64,000 nt of DNA, taken from NCBI RefSeq assembly GCF_900230195.1, contig NZ_OCNE01000005.1:62001-126000 (forward strand), given 5' to 3'. A model generated the notes under the pieces. That model was not told the DNA's origin and did not search any database. It was given only the letters and a program-made list of their open reading frames with translations. Source of the stretch: Streptomyces zhaozhouensis (GTDB lineage: Bacteria > Actinomycetota > Actinomycetes > Streptomycetales > Streptomycetaceae). Positions 1-9,608 of the stretch are shown in pieces (positions within the stretch are counted from its first letter, which is position 1; every line of letters begins with the position of its first letter). The position numbers were made by a program, and so were the translations under genes.

Positions 1-1
1 C

Positions 2-3000
2 TTCCCCGAGCGCTTCGGCCGGCACAAGCAGGAGATGTACGAGCGTCTCGAGCAGGTGCGGACGCTGTGGCGCGGCGACGCGCTGCGCCGCGCCACCGGC
101 GACGGGGAGCGCGAGATCCGCCTCTTCCCGCGCCCGGTGCAGGAGATGCCGCCGTGCTACACGGCCGTGGTGGCCAACCCCGAGTCCTACGAGCTGGCCG
201 CCCGGCACGACCTGGGCATCGTCACCAACCTGATGACGCAGGACGTGGCCCAGCTGCGGGAGAACATCGCCCGTTACCGCGCCGCCAGGGCCGAACACGG
301 CCTGGACCCGGAGGCCGGGCGGGTGGCGGTGCTGCTGCACACCTACATCGGCGAGGACCACGAGACGGCGCGCGCCGAGGCGTTCGAACCGATGGCGCGC
401 TACATGCGCGCCTCGCTCGCGCTCTTCAGCGGCGTCACCAACAGCCTGGGCCTCCACGCCGATCTGCGGTCGCTGAGCGAGGACGACCTGGACGTCGTCT
501 TCCGCCGGGCCTACGGCCGCTACTGCGACCAGCGGGCGCTGATCGGCGACGTCGAGTCGGTGCTGCCGGTCGCCGAGGCCGTCGCCGACGCGGGCGCCGA
601 CGAGATCGTGGCGCTGGTGGACTTCGGCGTCGCGGACGCGCTCCTGCGCGCCGGACTCCCCCGGTTGGACGCGCTGCGCCGCCGCCACCGGGAGCGTCCC
701 GCGCCCGAGGCGGACGCGCCGCTGTCGCCGGGGCAGGAGCGGATCTGGTTCCTGGAGCGGCTGTTGCCGGGGCGCACCGCCTACAACGAGGTGAAGGCGA
801 TCCGGCTGAGCGGCCCGTTGGACACCGGCGCGCTCCATGTGGCGCTGCGCCGGCTGGTGGAGCGCCACGAGATGCTGCGCACCGTCTTCCGGCCGGCGGG
901 CGAGTCCGCGGTGCAGCGGGTGCGGGCCGTGCCGGCGCCGGACTTCGAGGTGGTGGACGGCACCGCACGGCCCGAGGCGGCCGTCCGGGAGGCGCTGGCG
1001 GCGGAGAGCTCCCGCCGTTTCGACCTGGAGCGCGGGCCGCTGTTCGTCAGCCGGCTGGTGCGCACGGCGGCGGACGAGCACGTGCTGGTGCTGTCGTTCC
1101 ACCACATCGTCGTGGACGCGGCGTCGGCGACCGTGCTGAGCCGGGACCTCTCCGCCTTCTACCGGGCGGAGCGCGACGGGACGCCGGCCGGGCTGCCGGC
1201 GCTGGGGCGGCGTTACGCCGACCACGCGCGCCGGGCGCGGGCGGCCCAGGACGGGCCTGAGGCGGCGCGCGACCTGGCGTACTGGCTGCGGGCCCTCGGC
1301 GGTGGGCTGCCCGTGCTGGAGCTGCCGACGGACCGTCCGAGGCCGGAGCGGATGACCTCGGAGGGCCGTGCGGTCTTCCACTCGTTGGGCCCGGAACTCA
1401 CGGGCCGCGTACGGGCGTTGGGGGCCTCCCGGCGGGCCACGCTCTTCATGACGCTGCTGGCGGGCTGGGCCGCGATGCTGCGCCGGGTCACCGGGCAGGA
1501 GGACGTGGTCGTGGGCGTTCCGGTCTCGGAACGCCCACGGGGGGCCGAGGAGTTGGTCGGCTTCTTCGTCAACACCCTGGCGGTCCGGGTGGACCTGACG
1601 GGCGATCCGGGGTTCGAGACGCTGCTGGACCGGGTGCGGGGCGTGGCGCTCGACGCCTACGACCACGCGGGGACGCCGTTCGAGCGGGTGGTGCGGGAGC
1701 TGGCGCCGCCGCGCGGGACGGACCGGACGCCGGTCTTCCAGGTGTGCGCGGAGTTCCAGTCGGCGGAGCCGTTCCGCTTCGACCTGCCGGACGTCGAGGC
1801 CGTCCCGTTGGACGCGGGCCCGGACAAGGCGCTGACCGATCTGACGGTGTACTTCACCGACGGGCCCGAGGGCGTGCGCTGCCATCTGGAGTACAACGCC
1901 GACCTGTTCGACGCGGAGACCGTCGACGGCTTCTTCGCCGTCTTCCGTGACGTGCTCGCCGCCGCGACCGCCGAGCCCCGGGCGCCGCTGTCGCGGCTGG
2001 CGCCGCCGGCTGCCGAGGGCGACCCGGTGCCCGAGGAGTGGGAACGCGGCCCGGTGCGGCCCGTCGAGGAGACCACGGTCCACGCCTGGGTGGCGCGGCG
2101 CGCGGCGGAACGCCCCGATCATCCCGCGGTGGTGGCGGGCGAGACCGTGCTGAGCTACGGGGAGTTGGAGGCACGCGCCGAGCGGCTGGCCGGCGCGCTG
2201 CGCGCCCTCGCGCCCGGCGACGGGTCAGGCGGGGTGGTGGCGGTGTGGCTGCCGCGCTCGGTCGACCTGGTGGTGGCGCAGCTCGCGGTGTGGAAGACCG
2301 GCGGCGCCTATCTGCCGCTCGACCCCTCGCTCGGCACGGCGCGCGCCACCGACGTGGTCGCCGAGAGCCGGGCGTACGCGGTGGTGAGCGCGGGAGCGGG
2401 GGTGCCGCCGCTGCGGCCGCCGGGGCCGGTGGCCGTGGTGGCGCCGGACGCCGCCGCCCCCGAGGGCGGCACGCGGCCCGCGTCCGCGCCGGGCGACGGC
2501 GCGTCACCGGCCTGTGTCCTCTACACCTCGGGCAGCACCGGCGTGCCCAAGGGCGTGGTGCTCACCCACCGGGGCCTGGTGGATCTGTGCGGGTGGCACC
2601 ACGCGCGCTTCGGGTTCACCGGCGAGGACCGGTCGGCGGCGGTGTGCGGGCAGAGTTTCGACGCCCTGCTGCTTGAGGTCTGGCCCGCGCTGACGGCGGG
2701 CGGGACGGTGGTGGTGGCCGACGAGGCCGTCCGCACCGACCCGCCGGCGCTGGCCCGCTGGTACGCGGAGCGGCGCGTCGCGTTCAGCATCCTGCCCACG
2801 GCCCTCGGCGAGCAGTTGATGCGGCTGCCGGCCGGCGACCAACCGCCCCTGCGGCACCTGCTGTTGGGCGGCGAGCAGCTGCGGGTACGGCCCCGGGCCG
2901 AGGCCCGGTACGAGGCGGTGAACGTCTACGGCCCGACGGAGACCACGGTGCTGTGCGTCGCCGAGACCGTGGCCCCGCCGACGGACGGCGCGGACACCGG

Positions 3001-5224
3001 GCCGATCCCGATCGGCCGGCCGGTCGACAACGTCCGGCTGCGGGTGGTCGACGACGCGGGCAGGCCGGTGCCGGTCGGCGCGGTCGGCGAGCTGCTGGTG
3101 TCGGGCCCCGGGGTGGCCGACGGCTATCTGCACCGGCCCGACCTGACCGGGGAGCGCTTCCGGGAGGAGCCGGCACCGCGCCACTACCGGACCGGGGACC
3201 TGGTGCGCTGGACCCCCGCGGGGCGGCTGTCGTTCGTGGGCCGCGCCGACGACCAGGTGAAGATCCGCGGTTTCCGGGTGGAGCCGGAGGAGGTGGCGCG
3301 GGTGCTCGGCCGGCTGGCCGGCGTGCGGCGGGCCGCCGTCGTGGGCCGGGTCAGGGACAACGGCGAGACCGTGCTGGACGCCCATGTGGTGCCGGTGGCG
3401 CCGGTGGAGGGCGGGGCCGACGGGCACCGCGCCCTCGCCGGCCGGCTGGCGCGCGAACTGGCCGACCGGCTCCCGGAGTACATGGTGCCGCGCGCCTGGA
3501 ACGTGCTGGCCGCGCTGCCGCTGTCGGCCAACGGCAAGCTGGACCGGGGGCAACTCCCGCCGGCCGGGCTGCGGCTCGGCGTGGGCGGACCGCCCGCGCC
3601 GGAGCGGGTTCCCGGGCCGCCGTCACCCGCGCGGGGCGGGCGGCTGCGGGAGATCTGGGGCGCCGAGTTCGATCTGGCGCCGGAGGCGGTCGACCCCGAG
3701 GTCTCGCTCTTCGACCTGGGCGGCCACTCGCTGACCGCGATGCGGCTGGTCAACCGCTTCCGCGAGGAGTGGGGCGTGGAGTACCCGCTGTCCCGGCTCT
3801 ACGAGGAGCCGACGCTGCGGGCGGTCGAGACGTTCCTCGACGGCGGCGCGGACGGCGGCGCGGACCCCGGCGGCGCGGACCCCGGCGGGGGCGCGGCGGC
3901 CGCGCCCGGGCGCCGGGTGGTGCGCGCGGGGCCGGCCACCGAGCAGCAGGCCAGGTTCGCCACCCGCCACGCGGAGCACGCCAGGCCGCAGGTCTACAAC
4001 GTGGCGCTGCGGATCGACCTCTCCGGCACGTTGGACGAGGAGGCCCTGGCCTCCGCGCTGCGGACGGTGGCGGAGCGCCACGAGTCGCTGCGCACCCGGC
4101 TGGTGCGGGAGGCGGACGGCGGCTGGCGCCAGGAGGTGCTGGAGCCGGTCCCGGTGGCGCTGCCGGTCGACGACCTCACCGACCGCCCCGAGGCGGAACG
4201 CGAGGCGCTGGTCGGTGAGATCGCGAGGCGCGCGGCGGAGACCCCGCTCGACCCGTACACCGGCGACGTGCTGGCGCACCGGCTGGTGCGGGCCGGCGCG
4301 GACGCCTGGACGCTGGTGCTGGTGCTGCACCACTGCACCTGCGACGGGTGGGCGGTCACCGTGCTGCTCAAGGAGGTGGCGGCGCTCTACCGGGCGGCGC
4401 TGACCGGGGCCGACGACGGCCTGTCGCCCGAGCCGCCGCAGCAGTTGGAGTACGCGCGGTGGCAGGCGGAGCTGTTCAGGACCACCGGCGAACGGCGGCT
4501 CGCGTACTGGCTGGAGGAGTTGGCGGACGCGCCGTTCCGCGCCGGACTGCCGCTGGACCGGCCCCGGCCGGAGACGCTGAGCGGCGCGGGCGGCGTGGTG
4601 CCGTTCACCGTGCCGGCCGACGTGTGGAAGGCGGTGGAACGGTGGGCCGCGCGGCGCGGCACCACGCCGTTCGTGGTGACGGCCGCCGCGCTCGGCCGGC
4701 TGCTCGGCGGCAAGGCGGAACGGCCCGACGTGCTGCTGAACATCTCCTACGCCGGGCGGGAGAGCCGCGCGTTCGAGTCGTTGGTCGGCTGCACGGCCAC
4801 CGGCTTCACGCTGCGGGTCCGCGACGGCGACGGCGGCTCGTTCGCGGCGCTCGTCGACCGGGTCGCCGGCTCCGTCGTGCGCGGCATGGAGCAGGCGATG
4901 CCGGCGCGCCGGGTGGCCCCGGCGATGCGGGAGCGCACGGGCGTGCCGATGCCGGACGCGCTGGCCCTCGGCCTGGCGTACGAGAGTTCGCTGGACACCG
5001 GGATGGACCTGCCGGGGCTGACCGCCACGGTGGAGGACGTCGCGCCGGACGCCTCGCGCGCGGAGTTCATCATGGTGCTCGACCCGGCCGGCGGCGAACT
5101 CGGCGGCGTCGTGGAGTACTCGGCCGACCTGTGGGACCGGGAGACCGTCCGGACGTGGACGGAGGAGTACGTGGCGCTGCTGCGCGAGAGCGTCGAGGAG
5201 CCGGCCGGGGAGGTGACCGGCTGA
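2..5224 (+). CDS. NRPS, 3' part: luciferase-like monooxygenase (partial)-C-A-T-C
   Basis: The gene is open at the left edge, so its start lies outside the window. About 220 residues remain of a flavin-dependent luciferase-like monooxygenase (LLM) of the MupA/Atu3671 type, with the motifs FGRHKQEMYE and VTNLMTQ. A condensation domain follows (about residues 230-660 counted from the ATG at 35) with HHIVVDA instead of HHxxxDG. The adenylation domain (about 680-1190) has SGSTG and YGPTETT; hand alignment to GrsA gives the code D-A-L-I-L-G-V-V-L, a hydrophobic-looking pocket I cannot assign. The carrier domain has DLGGHSLTAM near 1227. A second C domain with a canonical HHCTCDG ends the protein. 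There is no thioesterase, so release must use the terminal C domain or a trans factor. The module is closely similar to the C-terminal half of the PKS-NRPS at 26430-37385. Confidence 0.93.
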   Translation, partial: FPERFGRHKQEMYERLEQVRTLWRGDALRRATGDGEREIRLFPRPVQEMPPCYTAVVANPESYELAARHDLGIVTNLMTQDVAQLRENIARYRAARAEHGLDPEAGRVAVLLHTYIGEDHETARAEAFEPMARYMRASLALFSGVTNSLGLHADLRSLSEDDLDVVFRRAYGRYCDQRALIGDVESVLPVAEAVADAGADEIVALVDFGVADALLRAGLPRLDALRRRHRERPAPEADAPLSPGQERIWFLERLLPGRTAYNEVKAIRLSGPLDTGALHVALRRLVERHEMLRTVFRPAGESAVQRVRAVPAPDFEVVDGTARPEAAVREALAAESSRRFDLERGPLFVSRLVRTAADEHVLVLSFHHIVVDAASATVLSRDLSAFYRAERDGTPAGLPALGRRYADHARRARAAQDGPEAARDLAYWLRALGGGLPVLELPTDRPRPERMTSEGRAVFHSLGPELTGRVRALGASRRATLFMTLLAGWAAMLRRVTGQEDVVVGVPVSERPRGAEELVGFFVNTLAVRVDLTGDPGFETLLDRVRGVALDAYDHAGTPFERVVRELAPPRGTDRTPVFQVCAEFQSAEPFRFDLPDVEAVPLDAGPDKALTDLTVYFTDGPEGVRCHLEYNADLFDAETVDGFFAVFRDVLAAATAEPRAPLSRLAPPAAEGDPVPEEWERGPVRPVEETTVHAWVARRAAERPDHPAVVAGETVLSYGELEARAERLAGALRALAPGDGSGGVVAVWLPRSVDLVVAQLAVWKTGGAYLPLDPSLGTARATDVVAESRAYAVVSAGAGVPPLRPPGPVAVVAPDAAAPEGGTRPASAPGDGASPACVLYTSGSTGVPKGVVLTHRGLVDLCGWHHARFGFTGEDRSAAVCGQSFDALLLEVWPALTAGGTVVVADEAVRTDPPALARWYAERRVAFSILPTALGEQLMRLPAGDQPPLRHLLLGGEQLRVRPRAEARYEAVNVYGPTETTVLCVAETVAPPTDGADTGPIPIGRPVDNVRLRVVDDAGRPVPVGAVGELLVSGPGVADGYLHRPDLTGERFREEPAPRHYRTGDLVRWTPAGRLSFVGRADDQVKIRGFRVEPEEVARVLGRLAGVRRAAVVGRVRDNGETVLDAHVVPVAPVEGGADGHRALAGRLARELADRLPEYMVPRAWNVLAALPLSANGKLDRGQLPPAGLRLGVGGPPAPERVPGPPSPARGGRLREIWGAEFDLAPEAVDPEVSLFDLGGHSLTAMRLVNRFREEWGVEYPLSRLYEEPTLRAVETFLDGGADGGADPGGADPGGGAAAAPGRRVVRAGPATEQQARFATRHAEHARPQVYNVALRIDLSGTLDEEALASALRTVAERHESLRTRLVREADGGWRQEVLEPVPVALPVDDLTDRPEAEREALVGEIARRAAETPLDPYTGDVLAHRLVRAGADAWTLVLVLHHCTCDGWAVTVLLKEVAALYRAALTGADDGLSPEPPQQLEYARWQAELFRTTGERRLAYWLEELADAPFRAGLPLDRPRPETLSGAGGVVPFTVPADVWKAVERWAARRGTTPFVVTAAALGRLLGGKAERPDVLLNISYAGRESRAFESLVGCTATGFTLRVRDGDGGSFAALVDRVAGSVVRGMEQAMPARRVAPAMRERTGVPMPDALALGLAYESSLDTGMDLPGLTATVEDVAPDASRAEFIMVLDPAGGELGGVVEYSADLWDRETVRTWTEEYVALLRESVEEPAGEVTG

Positions 5225-5232
5225 CCGGCGGG

Positions 5233-5269
5233 GCGGGGCGCGCGGGCCGGTGCGGCCGGCGCGCCCCGC
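5233..5269. terminator. Bidirectional hairpin terminator
   Basis: An 11-bp perfect stem (5233-5243 with 5259-5269) encloses a second 5-bp stem (245-249 with 253-257, same thousand). It sits in the 52-bp gap between the converging NRPS and PLP-enzyme genes, where a shared factor-independent terminator is expected. There is no U-run, as is common in this group. Confidence 0.65.
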
Positions 5270-5276
5270 GCGGCGT

Positions 5277-6536
5277 TCACAGGAACGCGTGCCCCTCGCC
5301 CCGGTAGGTGGGTGCCTCGCCGTCGATCCGGTCGCCCGCGACCAGGTGGAAGGAGTCGACGCGCTCGGCGAGTTCGCCCGCCTTGGCGTGGCGGAACCAC
5401 ACCCGGTCCCCGACGCGCAGCCGGTCGGCGGCGGGCCCCAGCAGCGGGGACTGCACCTCTCCCGCGCCCTCCATCCCGCGGTAGCGCAGCCCCGGCGGGA
5501 AGACCGGCCGGGGCTGCCGGTCGGCGCCCGGCGGTCCCGAGGCGATCCAGCCGCCGCCGAGCACCGTGGCCACCCCGGGCGCGGGGCGGCGCACCACGGG
5601 CAGCGCGAACCAGGCCGCCGGGCGCGGTCGGAACGCGCGGTAGCCGTCGAAGAGCAGCGGCCCGTAGAGGCCGGACCCGGCGGCCACCTCGGTGACGGCG
5701 GGCTCGGCCGCGGTGCGCTCGACGCTGCCGGTGCCGCCGCCGTTGACGAACTCCAGGTCGGCGAGGGACCGCACGGCGGCGACCGCGGCGGCCCTGCGTT
5801 CGGCCAGCTCGGCGACGGAGGCGCGCTGCATCGCCCGCACGGCCAGGCCGCGCAGCGGCGAGCCGGCCGGGGCGTCGCCGACGCCCGCGGTCTGCGACTC
5901 GTAGGACATCATGCCCACCAGCCGGAACTCCGGCCGGTCGGCCACGGCGCGGGCCAGCGCCAGCGCGCCCCGCGGCGTGCGGACGGGAGAGCGGCGGGCG
6001 CCGATGTGCAGCCGGTCGCCGAACAGCCGCAGCGAGGCGTCGAGTTCGAGGCAGACCCGGACCGGGCGGTCGGCGGAGGGCCGTGCGGTCTCCCGGACGA
6101 AGTCCAGGTGGTCGACGGAGTCGACCATCAGCGTCACGCGTCGCGCCAGCCGCTCGTCGGCCGCCAGCCGGCGCAGCGCGGCGCGGTCGGCCGTCGGGTA
6201 GCCCACCACCACGTCCTCGACGCCCGCGACGCCGGCCCCGTCCGGGGCGTCCTCGTCCGTCGCCAGCCACAGGGCCTCCGGCAGGGTGAACGCCAGCACG
6301 CCGGCGAAGCCGCGCCGCGCCAGCACCCGCCGGGTCAGCTCCCGGCAGCGCAGCGACTTGCTGGCCACCCGGATCGGCTTGCCGAGCGCCCGGCGCGCGA
6401 GGTCGTCGGCGTTGGCGTCGTAGGCGTCGAGGTCGACCACGGCGAACGGCGGGTCCAGGGCGGCCGTGGCGCGTTCCAGGCGTGCACGGGTCTCGCCGTC
6501 CGCGGCCTGCTGCGGCATAGTGACGGGTGCGCTCAC
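5277..6536 (-). CDS. PLP-dependent alanine racemase N-domain/D-threonine aldolase-like enzyme
   Basis: The 419-residue product opens with PFAVVDLDAYDANADDLARR and IRVASKSLRC, the start of an alanine-racemase-type TIM barrel; the lysine in VASKS is the expected Schiff-base residue. VNGGGTGS is a phosphate-binding loop. The second half resembles the aldolase/deaminase group rather than a true alanine racemase. It probably acts on a free amino acid or hydroxy-amino acid in the cytoplasm; the substrate is unknown. It runs divergently from the aldonolactone oxidase at 6704, an arrangement I recall from other Streptomyces. It converges on the NRPS, with the terminator at 5233-5269 between them. Nothing in it ties it to the NRPS pathway. 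Confidence 0.85.
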   Translation of the reverse strand: MSAPVTMPQQAADGETRARLERATAALDPPFAVVDLDAYDANADDLARRALGKPIRVASKSLRCRELTRRVLARRGFAGVLAFTLPEALWLATDEDAPDGAGVAGVEDVVVGYPTADRAALRRLAADERLARRVTLMVDSVDHLDFVRETARPSADRPVRVCLELDASLRLFGDRLHIGARRSPVRTPRGALALARAVADRPEFRLVGMMSYESQTAGVGDAPAGSPLRGLAVRAMQRASVAELAERRAAAVAAVRSLADLEFVNGGGTGSVERTAAEPAVTEVAAGSGLYGPLLFDGYRAFRPRPAAWFALPVVRRPAPGVATVLGGGWIASGPPGADRQPRPVFPPGLRYRGMEGAGEVQSPLLGPAADRLRVGDRVWFRHAKAGELAERVDSFHLVAGDRIDGEAPTYRGEGHAFL

Positions 6537-6609
6537 CCTGACCCCCAGTCTCGTCCGTGCGGCCGTCCGAACCCGGTCGGCCGGGTGTGGACCACCGTAG
6601 CGGCGCCGC

Positions 6610-6631
6610 CGCGCGGGGCAACCCCCGCGCG
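6610..6631. promoter_or_regulatory. Perfect hairpin in divergent intergenic region
   Basis: CGCGCGGGG and CCCCGCGCG form a 9-bp stem with a CAAC loop, about 75 bp before the oxidase start and 75 bp before the divergent PLP-enzyme start. It could be an operator or a leader hairpin. Only the dyad itself is seen. Confidence 0.35.
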
Positions 6632-6703
6632 GGGCACGGAAACACGCGCACCACCTCCCGGGGTCCGCACGGGCGCGGACGGCGCGAGGAGAGGGGACGG
6701 CGG

Positions 6704-8038
6704 ATGGGCGTCGCTACCACCGAGGCCGACTGGCGGAACTGGTCCCGCACCGCGAGCGCGCGCCCGGTGCGGGTCGAACGGCCGCGCACGGTCGAGGAGT
6801 TGCGCGAGGTCGTGCGGCGGGCGGTGGCCGAGGGGCTGCGGGTGAAGGCCGTCGGCAGCGGCCACTCGTTCACCGGGATCGCGGTCGCGGATGGCGTGCT
6901 GGTGCGGATGGACGCGCTGGACGCGCCGCTGCGGATCGACCGGCGCTCCGGGCTGGTCACCGTCGAGGCGGGCATCCCGCTGCACCGGCTGAACGCGGTG
7001 CTGGCCGCGCACGGTCTGGCGATGACCAATCTCGGCGACATCGACCGGCAGACCCTCTCCGGCGCCCTCTCCACCGGCACCCACGGCACCGGGGCCCGCT
7101 CCGGCGGGCTGGCCGCGCAGGTGCGGGCGCTGGAACTGGTGCTGGCGGACGGCTCGCTGGTGCGCTGCTCGGCCGGGGAGCGGCCCGAGCTGTTCGCCGC
7201 CGCCCGCGTCGGGCTGGGGGCGCTGGGCGTGCTCGCCACCGTCACGCTCCAGTGCGAGCCGGCCTTCGCGCTGCGCGCCCACGAGGGGCCGATGGGGCTG
7301 CCCGAGGTGCTGGACGGCCTCGACGCGCTGCTCGCCGCCAACGAGCACTTCGAGTTTTACTGGTTCCCGCACACCGACCGCGCGCTCACCAAGCGCAACA
7401 ACCGGCTGCCTCCCGGCGAGCGGCCGTGCCCGCTGGGGCGGGCACGCGCCTGGTTCGACGACGAGTTCCTCTCCAACACCCTGCTGGAGGGCGTCAGCCG
7501 GCTGGGCACGGCGGTGCCGGGGGCGATCCCCCGGCTCAACGCGCTCAGCAGCCGCGCCCTCGCGGCCAGGACCTACAGCCACGCCTCGCACCGGGTCTTC
7601 ACCTCGGCGCGGCGGGTGGTCTTCCGCGAGATGGAGTACGCGGTGCCGAGGGAGTCGGTGGCCGAGGTGGTGCGGGCGGTCCACCGCTGGGTGGCGGGGA
7701 GCGGCGAACGGGTCGCCTTCCCCGTCGAGGTGCGGTTCGCGCCGGCCGACGACGTGTGGCTCTCCACCGCCTACCGGCGGGAGAGCGCCTATGTGGCGGT
7801 GCACCAGTACCACCGGCTGCCGCACGAGCGGTACTTCCGCGCCGTGGCGGCGATCGCCGACGCGGTGGGCGGTCGCCCGCACTGGGGCAAGCTGCACTGG
7901 CTGGACGCGGCGGCGCTGCGCGGGCGCTATCCGCGGCTCGACGACTTCCTGGCCGTCCGGGACCGGCTCGACCCCGGCGGGGTCTTCGCCAACCCCTATC
8001 TGGACCGGGTGCTGGGCCCGGCCCCGGCCGCCGGCTGA
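6704..8038 (+). CDS. D-arabinono-1,4-lactone oxidase-like FAD-linked oxidase
   Basis: This 444-residue protein belongs to the VAO/aldonolactone oxidase family. The N-terminal FAD domain has the pyrophosphate loop VGSGHSFTGIAVADG, in which the GHS histidine is the usual covalent flavin attachment site, and the LSTGTHGTG motif. The C-terminal ALO domain ends with RPHWGK, matching the family HWxK motif that contacts flavin and substrate. Family members oxidise sugar lactones or polyols with O2, giving H2O2. The ATG at 6704 is chosen because GAGGAGAGGGG lies just upstream, although the frame is open further 5'. The last 43 bp overlap the converging gene at 7996. Confidence 0.88.
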   Translation: MGVATTEADWRNWSRTASARPVRVERPRTVEELREVVRRAVAEGLRVKAVGSGHSFTGIAVADGVLVRMDALDAPLRIDRRSGLVTVEAGIPLHRLNAVLAAHGLAMTNLGDIDRQTLSGALSTGTHGTGARSGGLAAQVRALELVLADGSLVRCSAGERPELFAAARVGLGALGVLATVTLQCEPAFALRAHEGPMGLPEVLDGLDALLAANEHFEFYWFPHTDRALTKRNNRLPPGERPCPLGRARAWFDDEFLSNTLLEGVSRLGTAVPGAIPRLNALSSRALAARTYSHASHRVFTSARRVVFREMEYAVPRESVAEVVRAVHRWVAGSGERVAFPVEVRFAPADDVWLSTAYRRESAYVAVHQYHRLPHERYFRAVAAIADAVGGRPHWGKLHWLDAAALRGRYPRLDDFLAVRDRLDPGGVFANPYLDRVLGPAPAAG

Positions 8039-8934
8039 GCGCCACCGGCCGGGGCACGCGCGAGGACGGCGGGCAGCGCGTCCGCCGGGTCGTGGCCGGC
8101 GGTGAGTTCCCGGGCGCGCCTTCGCGCCAGGCGGGCCCCGGGGCCGAGGGCCCACGTCCACCAGTGCCCCAGCCGTTCCTCGTCCAGCCGCTCGCCGGGG
8201 ATCACCGCGGGCCAGCGCAGGGCCCTGGCCTGGGCTGTCATCTTGGCACCGGCGCTCACCGGGTCGATCGCCACGGCCGGGACGCCGACGCGCAGCGCCA
8301 GCACCAGCCCGTGCAGACGGTCGGTGACGACGACGTCGAGGCGCTCCAGCAGGGACAGCAGTTCGTCCGGCGTGCCGGGGAGCGTGCCGTCGCGCGCGTC
8401 GAGCCGCGTGTCGAACGGCACGGGCGCGCAGCGCGTGTCGTTGAGCCAGCCCGTGACGGTCTCCGCGACCCGGCCGTGCAGCCGGCGCGCGCCGTACTCG
8501 TGCTGGCCTCCGGTGAGCAGCAGCCCGGCCACGGGGACGGCGGGGCGCGCGGGCGCGCGGGCCGCGAGGTCCTCGGTGGGCGGGCCGGCGCCGTCGCGGG
8601 CGAGGATCCGGTGGAAGCCGGCGACGGCCGGGTCCCGCGGATCGAGCACCGAGGTGCCGACGGCCACCCGCAGGCAGTGGCCGAACCGCTCGTGCAGCCA
8701 GGCGATGTCCTGGCCGTGGAGCGGCCCGCAGACGAAGACCAGCCGGGTGTAGGCGGCCGGGTCGGCGTCCGCGAGGGAGAGCGCGCCGGGCCGGAAGCCG
8801 GGGCTCCAGGCGACGTCGTGGGGCTGGCCCGCCCGGTCGAGCACGGCCTGGACCCGGTGCAGGGCCAGGATGTCGCCGGCGGTCGCCTCGCCGTGGAGGA
8901 GACTGAACCAACCGGTCACCAGGGTCCGTTCCAT
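7996..8934 (-). CDS. Polysaccharide pyruvyl transferase family protein
   Basis: The 312-residue product has the family hallmark VVTDRLHGLVLALRVGVPAV near residues 210-230, where the DRLHG histidine is the putative catalytic residue. An N-terminal Rossmann-like half contains LVFVCGPLHG. Family members move pyruvate from phosphoenolpyruvate to surface glycans or act as related glycan-modifying GT-B enzymes. The actual acceptor cannot be read from the sequence, and no glycan cluster adjoins. It converges on the oxidase gene with a 43-bp antisense overlap at the 3' ends. Confidence 0.8.
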   Translation of the reverse strand: MERTLVTGWFSLLHGEATAGDILALHRVQAVLDRAGQPHDVAWSPGFRPGALSLADADPAAYTRLVFVCGPLHGQDIAWLHERFGHCLRVAVGTSVLDPRDPAVAGFHRILARDGAGPPTEDLAARAPARPAVPVAGLLLTGGQHEYGARRLHGRVAETVTGWLNDTRCAPVPFDTRLDARDGTLPGTPDELLSLLERLDVVVTDRLHGLVLALRVGVPAVAIDPVSAGAKMTAQARALRWPAVIPGERLDEERLGHWWTWALGPGARLARRRARELTAGHDPADALPAVLARAPAGGAQPAAGAGPSTRSR

Positions 8935-8990
8935 CGCGGCCGGGTTTCCCGTCCCCGACGGCCGAAACCGGCTCCCGGCGTCGGCGTGCG

Positions 8991-9398
8991 TCAGATCCGG
9001 CCGTCGGTCAGCCGGGTCAGCGGGCCGGCGTTGCTCCGGAACGAGCGGCGGCCCAGGGCGAAGGCGCCGGCGGCCAGGCAGACGGCGCCCACGGCGGTGC
9101 CGGCGGAGACGCCCTTGTGGTGCCGGGCCGTGGTCCAGGCGCTGGTCGCGCCGGAGGCCGCGTGGTGCGCGGCGGAGGTGACGGCCTGCCGGCCGCCGGC
9201 CAGTCCGGCGGCGGCCGCGCGGCCGGCTCGGCCGGCGGTCTCGCCCGCCGCGCGCGCCGTCTCCCCGGCGGACTCCTCGGCCCCCTTCGCGTGCGCCGCG
9301 GCCTGCTCGGCCTCCTCCTTGGCGACTGCCAGCCGGGTGCCGGCCTTGGTGCGGTTGTCGTCCGTGCGGTTCTTCCTGGCTTCGCTCTTCGCAGTCAT
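8991..9398 (-). CDS. Hypothetical Ala-rich protein with C-terminal membrane segment
   Basis: I do not recognise this 135-residue protein. The N-terminal third is charged (Lys/Arg/Asp-rich) and continues into an Ala/Glu-rich stretch likely to be helical or coiled-coil. A Gly/Ala hydrophobic stretch (about residues 105-120) could span the membrane, and the tail is basic (LGRRSFRS). GC3 bias and the clean gap to its neighbours support a real gene. An ATG seven codons upstream (9419) is an alternative start; neither has a strong Shine-Dalgarno sequence. It may be a small membrane-associated stress or structural protein, but that is a guess. Confidence 0.6.
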   Translation of the reverse strand: MTAKSEARKNRTDDNRTKAGTRLAVAKEEAEQAAAHAKGAEESAGETARAAGETAGRAGRAAAAGLAGGRQAVTSAAHHAASGATSAWTTARHHKGVSAGTAVGAVCLAAGAFALGRRSFRSNAGPLTRLTDGRI

Positions 9399-9608
9399 GA
9401 CGCTCGGGTAACCGCGCAAATCGCTCTGAAACGTGGCCCGTTGACCCGCTTCGCCAACTCCCCCGACACCGGGGCGCGTTGGGGCGCGATCACTTCGGGG
9501 GACGCGGGAGGCCGCGTGGGGGGCCCGAGCGCCTCACCCTGGCCCTGTTCGTCACTAACTGCCATAATGCCACTTAATGTATCGCGCTCGACGGAACCGG
9601 AGCCCGAG

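Noticed and set aside
4747..8911. Long open frames on the minus strand opposite the NRPS end, the oxidase and the PLP-enzyme gene
   Set aside because: Their translations are Arg/Pro/Ala-rich low-complexity sequence without domains, and they lie antisense or antiphase to well-supported genes. This is a normal artefact of very high GC content.
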